Shown in pieces: positions 50,331-58,636 of a stretch of DNA of 64,000 nucleotides. This DNA comes from Butyrivibrio sp. AC2005. GTDB lineage: Bacteria > Bacillota > Clostridia > Lachnospirales > Lachnospiraceae. The position numbers and the translations under genes are program-made. Under the pieces are notes generated by a model. The model was not told the origin of the DNA. It did not search any database and saw only the letters and a program-made list of their open reading frames with translations. The stretch spans positions 1 to 64,000 of the forward strand of contig NZ_AUJI01000019.1 of NCBI RefSeq assembly GCF_000424145.1, in the 5' to 3' direction. Numbering within the stretch: the stretch's first letter is position 1; each line of letters opens with the position of its first letter.

Positions 50331-52217
50331 ATGGAGAAAAAATTTACTTCTGCAGAAGAAATAGAAAGCGAAATAGCAGGATTTCCCAAGGGGCATATTA
50401 CATATAAAACAATTCGCGGTAAAAAGCGGATGTATCTGCAGTGGTATGAGAATGGAGAGAAGAAGAGTAAATATATACGTGCCAAGGAAGAACAGGAAGT
50501 TCTCATGCAAGTGGCTAAGAGGAAGGCACTTGAGCGTATGCTTGAAAGCTATAGCCATTCTGTATATGGTTATTCGGATATACAACAGGCAGGTGAACAA
50601 CTTACTGAAGGAAAGTACATAAGTGAAGATGAGCCTGCTTATGGGAAAGCTGTTTATGGAAAGAGAAGCAATCTCGTTATTAAGTATGAGACCAGTGTGG
50701 TTTTGGGCGATCAACTGACAGAAATGTGTAGCTACGTAGGGGGATTTGCTAAGCGGGAATGTTTTTCGGATTTACAGAGATATCTTGATAAGGCACCTGA
50801 TGGTAGGGTTTGCATTATATATGGACTCAGACGCACGGGGAAGACAGTGATGGTTTTGCAGGCTATTTCTGATTTGCCGGTAAATGAGGTGGCATACATT
50901 AAGGTGACATCTGATGATACGATGGCGGAGTTGAACCGGGATTTGCAGAAATTGTATAAAACAGGAATCAGATATGTTTTCATAGATGAAGTTACACTTA
51001 TGGAGGATTTTATTGATTCGGCATCGCTGCTATCTGATATATATGCTGTTACAGGAATAAAAATTGTTCTTTCAGGTACGGATTCGTTGGGGTTTGCGTT
51101 GTCTGTTGATGATGAACTGTACGATAGGGCATACATGATACATACTACATTTATTCCGTTTAGAGAGTATTCAAGACTGTTGGGAATTCATGATGTAGAT
51201 GAGTTTATAAGATACGGTGGTACTTTTCTGGTAGGTGAAACAGATTTTTCAAATATAAATGAATATGGGAGTGGGGTTGCTTTTAGGGATGAAAAATCTG
51301 CAAGGAAATATATTGATACTGCTATTGCGAGAAATATACAGCATAGTCTTGCATGTTACCAGGGCGGGGGTCACTTCAGACATTTGATTGCGTTGTACGA
51401 GGCCGGAGAACTGACAAGTGCGATAAACAGGATTATTGAGGATATGAACCACAGGTTCCTGATGGAGGTGCTTACGAAGAAATTCAAATCTCATGATTTG
51501 GGTTCTGCGAGGCAGATAGAGAGAAAAAAGGCAGCAAGGAACCGTTCTGAAAGTATACTGGACAAAGTTGATACAAAAGAGATAACTGAGCGACTAAGGG
51601 GCATATTAGATATCAAAAATGCTGAGGAAAGACAGATTCAAATTTTGCCTGAACATGTTATGGAGATAAAGCAGTACTTGTTTTTGCTTGATCTAATTAT
51701 AGATTGCCCCAGCGAAACAATAGGTTCAGGAAAAGCGGTGGAACATATCATTTTTACTCAACCCGGGATGAGGTATTGCCAGGCACAGGCACTAGTTCAT
51801 TCACTTATGCAGGATGAAATATTTAAGCAATATCCAATTGTCCAGAGGCGTGCTATATGCGATAGTATCCTCAAAGAAGTCAGAGGAAGAATGCTTGAGG
51901 AGATTGTTTTGGAGGAAACTGTGAAGGCTCTGCCAAAAGGAATGAAAGCTTTTAAGCTTGAATTTGAGGTGGGCGAATTTGATATGGTTATATGGGATGA
52001 GAATAAGCTGACATGCGAATTGTTTGAGATAAAGCATAGCGATATAGCTACAGAGGAACAATGTAAGCATCTTAAGGATTCCCATAAATGTGAGCAGGTG
52101 GAATTCCAGTACGGCGAGATCGTAGGCAAGACTGTATTGTATAGAGGAGAAGACGAGGAGATTGATGGAGTGTCATATAAAAATGTTGTGAAGTATCTGG
52201 AAAATCTTAGGAATTGA
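50331..52217 (+). CDS. AAA-type ATPase with C-terminal PD-(D/E)XK domain (DUF4143-like group)
   Basis: A 628-residue protein. An N-terminal region with basic helices (1-~110) precedes a P-loop ATPase: CIIYGLRRTGKTVM (Walker A) and YVFIDEVTLM (Walker B), with a KIVLSGTDS sensor-like strand. The C-terminal part, EVGEFDMVIWDENKLTCELF followed by EIKHS, gives the D...E-x-K nuclease pattern. ATG 50331 is chosen for GGAGG at 50318-50322. It is the fourth ATPase/nuclease gene in the window and, like the others, has its own promoter. Function is unknown. Confidence 0.8.
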   Translation: MEKKFTSAEEIESEIAGFPKGHITYKTIRGKKRMYLQWYENGEKKSKYIRAKEEQEVLMQVAKRKALERMLESYSHSVYGYSDIQQAGEQLTEGKYISEDEPAYGKAVYGKRSNLVIKYETSVVLGDQLTEMCSYVGGFAKRECFSDLQRYLDKAPDGRVCIIYGLRRTGKTVMVLQAISDLPVNEVAYIKVTSDDTMAELNRDLQKLYKTGIRYVFIDEVTLMEDFIDSASLLSDIYAVTGIKIVLSGTDSLGFALSVDDELYDRAYMIHTTFIPFREYSRLLGIHDVDEFIRYGGTFLVGETDFSNINEYGSGVAFRDEKSARKYIDTAIARNIQHSLACYQGGGHFRHLIALYEAGELTSAINRIIEDMNHRFLMEVLTKKFKSHDLGSARQIERKKAARNRSESILDKVDTKEITERLRGILDIKNAEERQIQILPEHVMEIKQYLFLLDLIIDCPSETIGSGKAVEHIIFTQPGMRYCQAQALVHSLMQDEIFKQYPIVQRRAICDSILKEVRGRMLEEIVLEETVKALPKGMKAFKLEFEVGEFDMVIWDENKLTCELFEIKHSDIATEEQCKHLKDSHKCEQVEFQYGEIVGKTVLYRGEDEEIDGVSYKNVVKYLENLRN

Positions 52218-52308
52218 TCACTGTTAGATGCCATGTAATCTATATAATTGGCATAGGATATTTTTCTAAACGGTTGTGATCAGTTTGGTTGATGATATGC
52301 CGCTAATG

Positions 52309-52322
52309 TACTAAAATTAGTA
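52309..52322. promoter_or_regulatory. palindrome TACTAAAATTAGTA, copy 1
   Basis: A perfect 14-base palindrome, followed by TATG, lies 51 bases before the ATP-grasp/HAD gene. TTGATG (52289-52294), 17 bases and TAAAAT (52312-52317) make a possible promoter overlapping it. The same palindrome occurs at 56175 upstream of neuA, suggesting a shared regulator or shared ancestry. Confidence 0.5.
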
Positions 52323-52373
52323 TATGTATTAGTGTAATAGTATTTATGCATTGTGTTTTACGAGGGGGACATT

Positions 52374-53750
52374 TTGCAGAAAAATATACTGATATTCCCT
52401 GCGGGGACAGAAATAGCATTTGAAATACAGAATTCTCTAAAGTATTCGAAGTTCGTAAGACTCTATGGTGGGACGAGCGCGTCTGATCATGCGGAGTTTA
52501 CTTACGAGCGTCTTATTGACGGTTTTCCTTACGTGGACGATGATGGTTTCCTTGATTATCTCAATAAAGTAATTGATGAAAATAAGATAGAATGTGTGTA
52601 TCCTGCCCATGACAGTGTGTGTCTTTTCTTTAGTGAGCATGCGGATGAGATACATGCACAGGTGATAATTACTGATGCACATACAACCGGGATTTGTAGG
52701 TCTAAGCAGAAGACCTATGAGTTTTTTTCAGGGGAGAGTTTTGTACCTAAGAATTTTGAATCACCAGATGAAGTTACTGAATATCCTGTTTTCGTAAAGC
52801 CTGCCGTGGGACAGGGCTCTGTTGGCGCGAGGAAGGTTGATGACCGGGAGGAACTGCTCAGGGTTTTGAGGGAAAATGGTTGTGTAGATGAAGATAGGAT
52901 AAAAACATCTGAAAAGGATACTAATTCTAAGAAGGAAGATAATTCTGAGAAGACAAATTCGATTAATAGTAAAAACATGGTAATATGTGAGTACCTTCCG
53001 GGGATGGAGTATACAGTCGATTGCTTCACAGATGGTGATGGTAAGTTACTGTTTTGCAGACAACGAAACAGAGAACGCATTAAAACCGGAATCAGTGTGC
53101 GCACGCGGAGTATGAATACTGATGATGCCGTGAGGACTATTGCTGAGACGCTGAATGATAAGCTATCCTTTAAAGGGGCATGGTTTTTTCAGGTAAAAAA
53201 GAAATCTAATGGCGAGTACAGACTCATGGAGGTTTCGCCCAGGATTCCGGGAACCGCAGGACTATACAGAAACTGTGGGATAAACCTTCCTATGCTGACG
53301 CTTTTTACATTCTGGGGATATCCTGTTTCGATAATTGAGAATGATTATGACATTGTTCTGGACAGGGCCTTTTACAGTGCATTCAGGATAGACTTTGAAT
53401 ATGATTACGTTTACCTTGATTACGACGATACGCTGACACTGGGAGATAAGGTGAATGCGGATGCGATGAGATTCTTGTACCAGGCAAAAAATGCGGGGAA
53501 GAAGATTGTTCTTTTAAGTAAGCATGCGACAGATCTTCACGTGGATCTTAAGAAGGCGGGGATTTCAGAAGAGCTTTTTGACAAGATTATTGTTCTTCGC
53601 AAGGACGAGGATAAGAGTGACTACATTACTGAGAAAAAGGCAATTTTCATTGATGATTCTTTTGCTGAGAGGAAAAGAATTAAAGAAAAATGCGGAATTC
53701 CGGTTTTTGATGTGGATATGATAGAGAGTTTGATTGATTGGAGAATGTGA
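52374..53750 (+). CDS. ATP-grasp ligase fused to a HAD-like hydrolase domain
   Basis: A 458-residue fusion. Residues 1-~330 are an ATP-grasp enzyme of the carbamoyl-phosphate-synthase-like group: ILIFPAGTE start, YPVFVKPAVGQGSVG (ATP loop), MVICEYLPGMEYTVD and LMEVSPRIPG. Residues about 345-458 are a HAD-like domain with VYLDYDDTLT (nucleophile D-x-D) and AIFIDDS. TTG 52374 follows GAGGGGGAC; the upstream ATG at 52353 lies before that site. ATP-grasp enzymes join a carboxylate to an amine or thiol, so it may add an amino acid or acyl group to a sugar. The substrate is not known. Confidence 0.8.
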   Translation: MQKNILIFPAGTEIAFEIQNSLKYSKFVRLYGGTSASDHAEFTYERLIDGFPYVDDDGFLDYLNKVIDENKIECVYPAHDSVCLFFSEHADEIHAQVIITDAHTTGICRSKQKTYEFFSGESFVPKNFESPDEVTEYPVFVKPAVGQGSVGARKVDDREELLRVLRENGCVDEDRIKTSEKDTNSKKEDNSEKTNSINSKNMVICEYLPGMEYTVDCFTDGDGKLLFCRQRNRERIKTGISVRTRSMNTDDAVRTIAETLNDKLSFKGAWFFQVKKKSNGEYRLMEVSPRIPGTAGLYRNCGINLPMLTLFTFWGYPVSIIENDYDIVLDRAFYSAFRIDFEYDYVYLDYDDTLTLGDKVNADAMRFLYQAKNAGKKIVLLSKHATDLHVDLKKAGISEELFDKIIVLRKDEDKSDYITEKKAIFIDDSFAERKRIKEKCGIPVFDVDMIESLIDWRM

Positions 53751-53757
53751 ATAGGGA

Positions 53758-53802
53758 TCCCTAAGCAACATTTATTACAGTGAGGTTGCTTGGGGATTTT
53801 TT
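53758..53802 (+). terminator. terminator after the ATP-grasp/HAD gene
   Basis: TCCCTAAGCAAC (53758-53769) pairs with GTTGCTTGGGGA (53785-53796), followed by TTTTTT. It is a standard intrinsic terminator 8 bases past the stop codon. Confidence 0.85.
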
Positions 53803-53898
53803 ATATGGCGAAAAAGAATAAAACGCATACAATGATATAAGACAAGGGTATGATGGATGAATATGAGTGTTTATGGTAGAGAATGATTCACGAAATAT

Positions 53899-53915
53899 CA
53901 ATATATGATATATTG
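53899..53915. promoter_or_regulatory. 17-base palindrome upstream of the Xre-ImmA-PIN cassette
   Basis: CAATATATGATATATTG is a perfect palindrome around a central G, 125 bases before the Xre-type regulator gene. It may be the regulator's operator. The rest of the 53803-54040 gap shows no gene, only AT-rich sequence. Confidence 0.4.
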
Positions 53916-54039
53916 GCTTAACAAAACCATAGCAAGGTGATACTATAAATATGGAAAGCATAAATATAAAAGCATAGAAAAAAACGGCTAAATATAGAAG
54001 AAAATCCTAATTAGTTATTATTTTTGGAGGAATGAAGGA

Positions 54040-54405
54040 ATGACTCTTTTTATAGAAAATGTAAATAGATATATAGATCATATGAAAATTAAACAGGTTT
54101 ATTTGAGTAAAATAACCGGTATAGAAAAAAATAAACTGTCTCGTATCCTGAAGGGAACTCAGGATGAAACAGGCGCTGATATGGAAAAGATTTCAGAAGC
54201 ATTAGGATATACAGTTGACTATTTTGTATCAGATGTATTTTGTTTGCCAAAGGTAACAGATTTTCAGTCTGAGAAGGTAGCTTTTTATGCGGGAGAGCCA
54301 TCTGAAAAGCAGGAAAAAATTGCTAATGATCTGATAGAAATGCTGAAAAATATAGATTTGGTTCTGGGGGCTAAGAACCGATTTGACAATGTAGGTAGGA
54401 TTTGA
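54040..54405 (+). CDS. Xre-family helix-turn-helix regulator
   Basis: A 121-residue protein. Residues about 5-60 are an Xre/Cro-type HTH (IKQVYLSKITGIEKNKLSRI, then MEKISEALGYTVDYF). A short C-terminal tail has no recognised domain. It is probably a DNA-binding repressor of its own operon. ATG 54040 has GGAGG and AAGGA upstream. It is the first of three contiguous genes (gap of 3 bases to the next), a layout typical of regulator-plus-ImmA/IrrE pairs in mobile elements. Confidence 0.85.
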   Translation: MTLFIENVNRYIDHMKIKQVYLSKITGIEKNKLSRILKGTQDETGADMEKISEALGYTVDYFVSDVFCLPKVTDFQSEKVAFYAGEPSEKQEKIANDLIEMLKNIDLVLGAKNRFDNVGRI

Positions 54406-54408
54406 GGA

Positions 54409-55212
54409 ATGAATGCGGATAGATTAAAAAGGATAATCAGTTATAGCAGAGAATACAGGAAAGACATAGCGGCTGATGTGAAGAAATTTTGTGCTTACGC
54501 AGGAATTGACAGCGAGAGTGAGGTCCTTAATTTTAAACAGATAGTACGAGATATCTTTTTTCGAAGAGGATATTTTTTGTTTGATATGCCTTTTGAAGAT
54601 GACGAGATTGGCGGAATCTGCTACAAAGACGATGGGTTGGGATATGTTGTGATGAATACATCTCTTCCTGAAGTTAATTATACCTTTGCTCTTGCTCATG
54701 AAACATACCATGTGCTGTTTCAGGAAAGTCAGTATATATCTACTGCGGATCTGGCAGCTGATAGCTATTTTGAACATGAAGACGAGTATGTGGCAAATTT
54801 GTTTGCAAGTATGTTACTCATGCCCGAAAACAGTTTTATCAGGATGTATTCGAAATTTATACAGGAAGATAACAATTTAACAACGGCTATTATTAAGCTT
54901 ATGGCATATTATAAAGTACCATATATGGCGGTTTTGATCAGGTGTCTGGAACTTGATCTTTGTGATAAGAGTGATATATCTCCTGAAGTTATTACGCTTT
55001 CACAGCTTAGGGTAAGAGAAATTATGGAAGACCTATGGCTTGATGTTGCAATTCTTGATGCATCGGCAAAAGACGATTGTAGACGAATAGAGCGTATTCT
55101 TAATGAGCATGGACAGGAAGGTGTACGGGAAGGGTATATAACGGAAAGTATATTAAAAAAAGCGCTGGCTAATGTTCAAACTCTTAGCAAAAGGATTAAG
55201 GAGGGAGTTTGA
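54409..55212 (+). CDS. ImmA/IrrE-family metallopeptidase
   Basis: A 267-residue protein with the zinc-protease motif HETYH in FALAHETYHVLF and a downstream acidic ligand region EDEYVANLFASMLLMPE. ImmA/IrrE proteins cleave a partner Xre repressor and so derepress the operon, as in ICEBs1. The partner here would be the 54040 protein. The stop overlaps the next start by one base (TGATG). The trigger and the real cleavage target are unknown. The catalytic Glu and both His residues are present. Confidence 0.88.
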   Translation: MNADRLKRIISYSREYRKDIAADVKKFCAYAGIDSESEVLNFKQIVRDIFFRRGYFLFDMPFEDDEIGGICYKDDGLGYVVMNTSLPEVNYTFALAHETYHVLFQESQYISTADLAADSYFEHEDEYVANLFASMLLMPENSFIRMYSKFIQEDNNLTTAIIKLMAYYKVPYMAVLIRCLELDLCDKSDISPEVITLSQLRVREIMEDLWLDVAILDASAKDDCRRIERILNEHGQEGVREGYITESILKKALANVQTLSKRIKEGV

Positions 55213-56150
55213 TGCGGACGGTGTATACCGAAGTTCCGAAGAACTGGGAAGATATAGAGGACTATGTTCTCTGTGAAAAAGATGATTTTGTGAATAGAAT
55301 TATTGGCTCAAAAAAGGTGATTTTCTATGATACCTGCTCGTTTAGATTTCACTCACATATAAAAAAGCAAGAGAGAAAATTTTTGGCGAATTATTATAAA
55401 GATGAAGGTGCACTTCTCATTATCACCAGATCTATTCTTATGGAGCTCTCTTCACACAGTGGGATTTTGAATAGGGAGTATATTGAATTTTTTAAGTTTC
55501 TTGCAGATGAGAAAATAGATGTACTGGTGCTGTATGAGGAAAGTCTTTTTGATATTCTTGCAGAATGTTTTTCAACAAATAAAAGCATTAACAGCTTTCT
55601 TACCTGGTCGGTGAGGATGATGAATTTGTCCGTCAGTTCTATTAAGAAAGCTTTTGAAGAAAATATGGTTATATACCAGACGGTAATAAATGGGAAAAGC
55701 TGTGATAAAGGAAGTGTATACAAGGAGTTTTTCTCCCTCGTGAGGTCATACAAAGAGTCCGGAGATAATCTTGGTGAAGAGTTGCTTGCTATTTGTATTC
55801 ATATTTTATCGCATATACCTATGACGCCTGATGGGAAATACTGTGTCATAACTGATGATAAGGGTGGTGCCGGAATTATAGCGACTCTCATAAGGAAGAC
55901 TAATAAACAATATGCCGGGGCGAAAATAATTATTTATAGTACGCCCAGAATAGTTCAGACTTTATATAACCTGAATTACGGATTAAAGAAAGGAAATATG
56001 GTTTCCATTCTTAATTGTCTGGGTGATGGCAGACTAATTATAAAAGGTGCAACAGAGTATGACTTGGATGTAAATCAGAATATAAGTGTTTCTGCTCTGG
56101 AATTGGCAGAAATGATTGAAACACCAAATGGCATAACTATATTGTTTTGA
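55212..56150 (+). CDS. PIN-like nuclease domain protein (putative)
   Basis: A 312-residue protein with acidic segments in the spacing of a PIN-like fold: VIFYDTCSF near the N-terminus, ITRSILMELS, then a late VITDDKGGAGI. This is similar to PIN/VapC-type toxins but larger, with a ~100-residue C-terminal extension. The assignment is by motif only. ATG 55212 overlaps the upstream stop and has GAGGGAG. As the last gene of an Xre/ImmA/PIN operon it is a good candidate for a toxin or effector. It is followed after 24 bases by the palindrome before neuA, with no terminator. Confidence 0.55.
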   Translation: MRTVYTEVPKNWEDIEDYVLCEKDDFVNRIIGSKKVIFYDTCSFRFHSHIKKQERKFLANYYKDEGALLIITRSILMELSSHSGILNREYIEFFKFLADEKIDVLVLYEESLFDILAECFSTNKSINSFLTWSVRMMNLSVSSIKKAFEENMVIYQTVINGKSCDKGSVYKEFFSLVRSYKESGDNLGEELLAICIHILSHIPMTPDGKYCVITDDKGGAGIIATLIRKTNKQYAGAKIIIYSTPRIVQTLYNLNYGLKKGNMVSILNCLGDGRLIIKGATEYDLDVNQNISVSALELAEMIETPNGITILF

Positions 56151-56174
56151 AGACTAGTCATTTGCATGGCTATA

Positions 56175-56188
56175 TACTAAAATTAGTA
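56175..56188. promoter_or_regulatory. palindrome TACTAAAATTAGTA, copy 2
   Basis: An exact second copy of the 14-base palindrome (also followed by TATG), 40 bases before the neuA fusion. The ribosome-binding leader here (GGAGACATTTTTT) also resembles that of the 52374 gene (GGGGGACATTTT). TTGCAT at 56162-56167 could act as a -35. Confidence 0.5.
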
Positions 56189-56227
56189 TATGAGTAGGCG
56201 TCTTATTGAATAAAGGAGACATTTTTT

Positions 56228-57568
56228 ATGAATGTTGCATTTATCCCTGTGAGAGGTGGCAGTAAGTCCATACCGTTAAAAAATATAAAGCCAATTTGTG
56301 GTAAACCGCTTGTTTACTGGACAGTTAAGGCTGCCTGCGAATGTGATTATATCGATAAGGTGTATGTTGCAACGGATAGTGATGAGATCCGTGCTGCGAT
56401 CAAGACGTGCTGCGATGCAGAGGGAAATGACTTTGGGCAAAGTGAATATGATGCAGATACTACAAATGTAGAAGTGTGCTCGAATGATTTGGATAAAGTG
56501 GGTAATAGGAATGCTTTTCGTAAGCTGGAGATAATTGATCGTTCTGCTGAATCCGCATCAGATACTGCATCGACTGAATTTGCGATGCTTGAGTTTGCAT
56601 CAAAATATGACTTTGACAATATTGTGTTGATCCAGGCGACATCTCCGCTCTTGGCGGCAGATGATTTGAACAGGGGATTTGAAGCATTTGAAGAAGCCGG
56701 CGTGGATAGCATTCTTTCTGTTGTTAGACAGAAGCGCTTTAACTGGAGTGTGGATGAAGAAGGCTTCGCACATCCTTCCAATTATGATGTTTTCAAAAGA
56801 CCGAGACGTCAGGAATTTGATGGTTACTTAGTTGAGAACGGTGCTTTTTATATCACAGAAAAAAAGTATTTGATGGAATCTAAAAACCGAGTATCCGGAA
56901 ATATTAAGGCTGTTGAGATGCCCGAGGATACATTTTTTGAGATAGATGAGCCATCAGATTGGGAGATTATTGAAAGACTGATGAGGAAGCGTCTTGGCAT
57001 AGCATCTGAGCATGTTGCTAATAAGCTTGCATCAGATGAATCTACATTAAAAGGTGGGAATAATATAGGACAGAATAATGATGATACTGTCCCTGAGATT
57101 AAAATGTTCCTCACCGACTGTGATGGCTGCCTCACCGATGCAGGTATGTATTATTCGCCTGAGGGTGATCTTCTGAAAAAGTACAACACGAAAGATGGTA
57201 TGGGAATCAGACTTCTCCGTGAGCACGGAATTCTCGTAGGTATAGTTACGGGAGAAAATACCGATATAAATAAGAGAAGAGTCGAAAAGCTAAAAATGGA
57301 TATCTACGAACCGGGTTGCAGGGATAAGCTAAGTACTGTACAGCGGCTCTGCAAGGAGCGTGGGATTGATATGCAAAATGTTGCTTTTGTTGGTGATGAT
57401 GTAAATGATCTCGAGGCTATGAAAAATGTCGGTTATCCCTGCACAGTTGCTGATGGACATAAGAGTGTTAAGGCTATAGCAAAATTTATTGCAAATGAAC
57501 CCGGCGGCCACGGAGCGGTGAGAGAAATTATAGACCATATACTTGGGAAGCAATTCGGAACATCATGA
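56228..57568 (+). CDS. neuA: N-acylneuraminate cytidylyltransferase fused to KdsC-like HAD phosphatase
   Basis: A 446-residue fusion resembling eukaryotic-type CMAS. Residues 1-~260 are the cytidylyltransferase: FIPVRGGSKSIPLKNI (nucleotide loop), LIQATSPLL, ENGAFYIT. Residues about 290-446 are a KDO-8-phosphate-phosphatase-like HAD domain with FLTDCDGCLTDAG and VGDDVNDLEAM. The enzyme activates a nonulosonic acid (neuraminic, legionaminic or pseudaminic type) with CTP; the HAD part may dephosphorylate the 9-phosphate sugar. AAAGGAGAC precedes ATG 56228. neuB follows after 131 bases. Which nonulosonate is made cannot be read here. Confidence 0.88.
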   Translation: MNVAFIPVRGGSKSIPLKNIKPICGKPLVYWTVKAACECDYIDKVYVATDSDEIRAAIKTCCDAEGNDFGQSEYDADTTNVEVCSNDLDKVGNRNAFRKLEIIDRSAESASDTASTEFAMLEFASKYDFDNIVLIQATSPLLAADDLNRGFEAFEEAGVDSILSVVRQKRFNWSVDEEGFAHPSNYDVFKRPRRQEFDGYLVENGAFYITEKKYLMESKNRVSGNIKAVEMPEDTFFEIDEPSDWEIIERLMRKRLGIASEHVANKLASDESTLKGGNNIGQNNDDTVPEIKMFLTDCDGCLTDAGMYYSPEGDLLKKYNTKDGMGIRLLREHGILVGIVTGENTDINKRRVEKLKMDIYEPGCRDKLSTVQRLCKERGIDMQNVAFVGDDVNDLEAMKNVGYPCTVADGHKSVKAIAKFIANEPGGHGAVREIIDHILGKQFGTS

Positions 57569-57647
57569 GTCGTATACTAGATATTCGGTATTGATTATCA
57601 GAAATCATGTTATGAAAAGAATTAGAAGATGTAGATGATTATAATAG

Positions 57648-57697
57648 AGCCTTTCCCCTAGGGGGAAGGTGTCAGCGAAGCTGACGGATGAGGGGAA
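57648..57697 (+). repeat. interspersed double-hairpin repeat supplying the neuB ribosome binding site
   Basis: CCTTTCCCCTAGGGGGAAGG forms one hairpin, GTCAGC-GAA-GCTGAC a second, and the element ends GGATGAGGGG. The final GAGGGG lies 3 bases before ATG 57700 and is the only visible Shine-Dalgarno site for neuB. A degenerate relative sits at 43092-43197 in the equivalent position before the GDPD gene. Confidence 0.65.
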
Positions 57698-57699
57698 AT

Positions 57700-58572
57700 A
57701 TGGAATACAGAAAACCAATCGTAATTGCAGAAGCCGGTTGCAACCACATGGGACAGATGGACATCGCCCATGAACTCATTAACGTTGCCGCATATTTTTG
57801 TAAAGCAGATGCCATAAAATTTCAGAAACGTTGTCCTAAGGAACTTTTGACTGAGGAGCAGTACAATGCACCTCATCCGAATCCGTATAATTCCTATGGT
57901 AAAACCTACGGCGAACACAGAGAGTTCCTGGAATTTGACGTGGATCAGCATGCACAGTTAAAAAAGTGGTGTGAGGAGGTTGGAATTATATACTCGACTT
58001 CTGTCTGGGATATGACAAGTGCCAGAGAGATTACAAGCCTTAATCCCAGATTTATAAAGATACCATCAGCCTGCAATACGCATTATGAAATGCTTGAGTG
58101 GCTCTGCGATAATTATGAGGGCGAGATGCAACTCTCTTTTGGCATGACAAAGCGTGAGGAGGAGGAGCAGATAGTTTCTCTTTTTGAAAAGAAGGGGCGC
58201 GCAAAGGACCTGATACTATATAACTGTACTTCAGGTTATCCCGTACCCTTTAAGGATGTATGTCTTCTTGAAATTACCCGTATGCGCGAGCAGTACGAGG
58301 GCAGAGTAAAGGCTATCGGTTTTTCCGGTCATCATCTTGGAATCGCTGTGGATGTAGCAGCATATACTCTTGGGGCAAGCTACATAGAAAGACATTATAC
58401 GCTTGATCGTACCTGGAAGGGTACGGATCATGCGGCTTCACTAGAGCCTGATGGTATCCGTAAGCTTAAGAGAAATCTTGACGCCGTGTATGAGGCGCTT
58501 AGATACAAAGATTCTGAGATACTTCCGATTGAGGAAGAGCAGAGAAAAAAACTGAAATATAGGAAGCACTAA
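57700..58572 (+). CDS. neuB: NeuB-family nonulosonate synthase, short form
   Basis: A 290-residue TIM-barrel synthase that condenses phosphoenolpyruvate with an N-acetyl-hexosamine to make a nonulosonic acid. IVIAEAGCNHMG, AIKFQKR and FSGHHLGIAVDVAA, then YIERHYTLDR, follow the family pattern. Typical NeuB proteins are about 340 residues with a C-terminal SAF/antifreeze-like domain; this one stops after the barrel, so that domain is absent. ATG 57700 is preferred over the in-frame ATG 57688, which lies inside the repeat. It lies downstream of neuA, and a terminator follows. Activity without the SAF domain is uncertain. Confidence 0.85.
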   Translation: MEYRKPIVIAEAGCNHMGQMDIAHELINVAAYFCKADAIKFQKRCPKELLTEEQYNAPHPNPYNSYGKTYGEHREFLEFDVDQHAQLKKWCEEVGIIYSTSVWDMTSAREITSLNPRFIKIPSACNTHYEMLEWLCDNYEGEMQLSFGMTKREEEEQIVSLFEKKGRAKDLILYNCTSGYPVPFKDVCLLEITRMREQYEGRVKAIGFSGHHLGIAVDVAAYTLGASYIERHYTLDRTWKGTDHAASLEPDGIRKLKRNLDAVYEALRYKDSEILPIEEEQRKKLKYRKH

Positions 58573-58589
58573 TGATGCATATAATAATA

Positions 58590-58630
58590 ACGGCAGGTAA
58601 TGAAATAATCATTAACCTGTCGCTATTTTT
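58590..58630. terminator. bidirectional terminator between neuB and an Xre regulator
   Basis: ACGGCAGGTAATG (from 58590) pairs with CATTAACCTGTCG (58609-58622), with small irregularities, followed by TATTTTTATT. The genes on either side converge, so it probably serves both. Confidence 0.75.
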
Positions 58631-58636
58631 ATTTGA

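Noticed and set aside
50304-50331. Upstream ATG for the ATPase/nuclease gene
   Set aside because: It lies 5 bases after the predicted -10 box, before the likely transcript start; ATG 50331 has GGAGG.
52228-52265. Terminator after the ATPase/nuclease gene at 50331
   Set aside because: ATGCCA and TGGCAT give only a 6-bp stem with a long loop before a T-rich stretch; too weak to list.
53803-54039. Hidden small gene before the Xre cassette
   Set aside because: No open frame with a ribosome binding site or protein-like composition; only the palindrome stands out.
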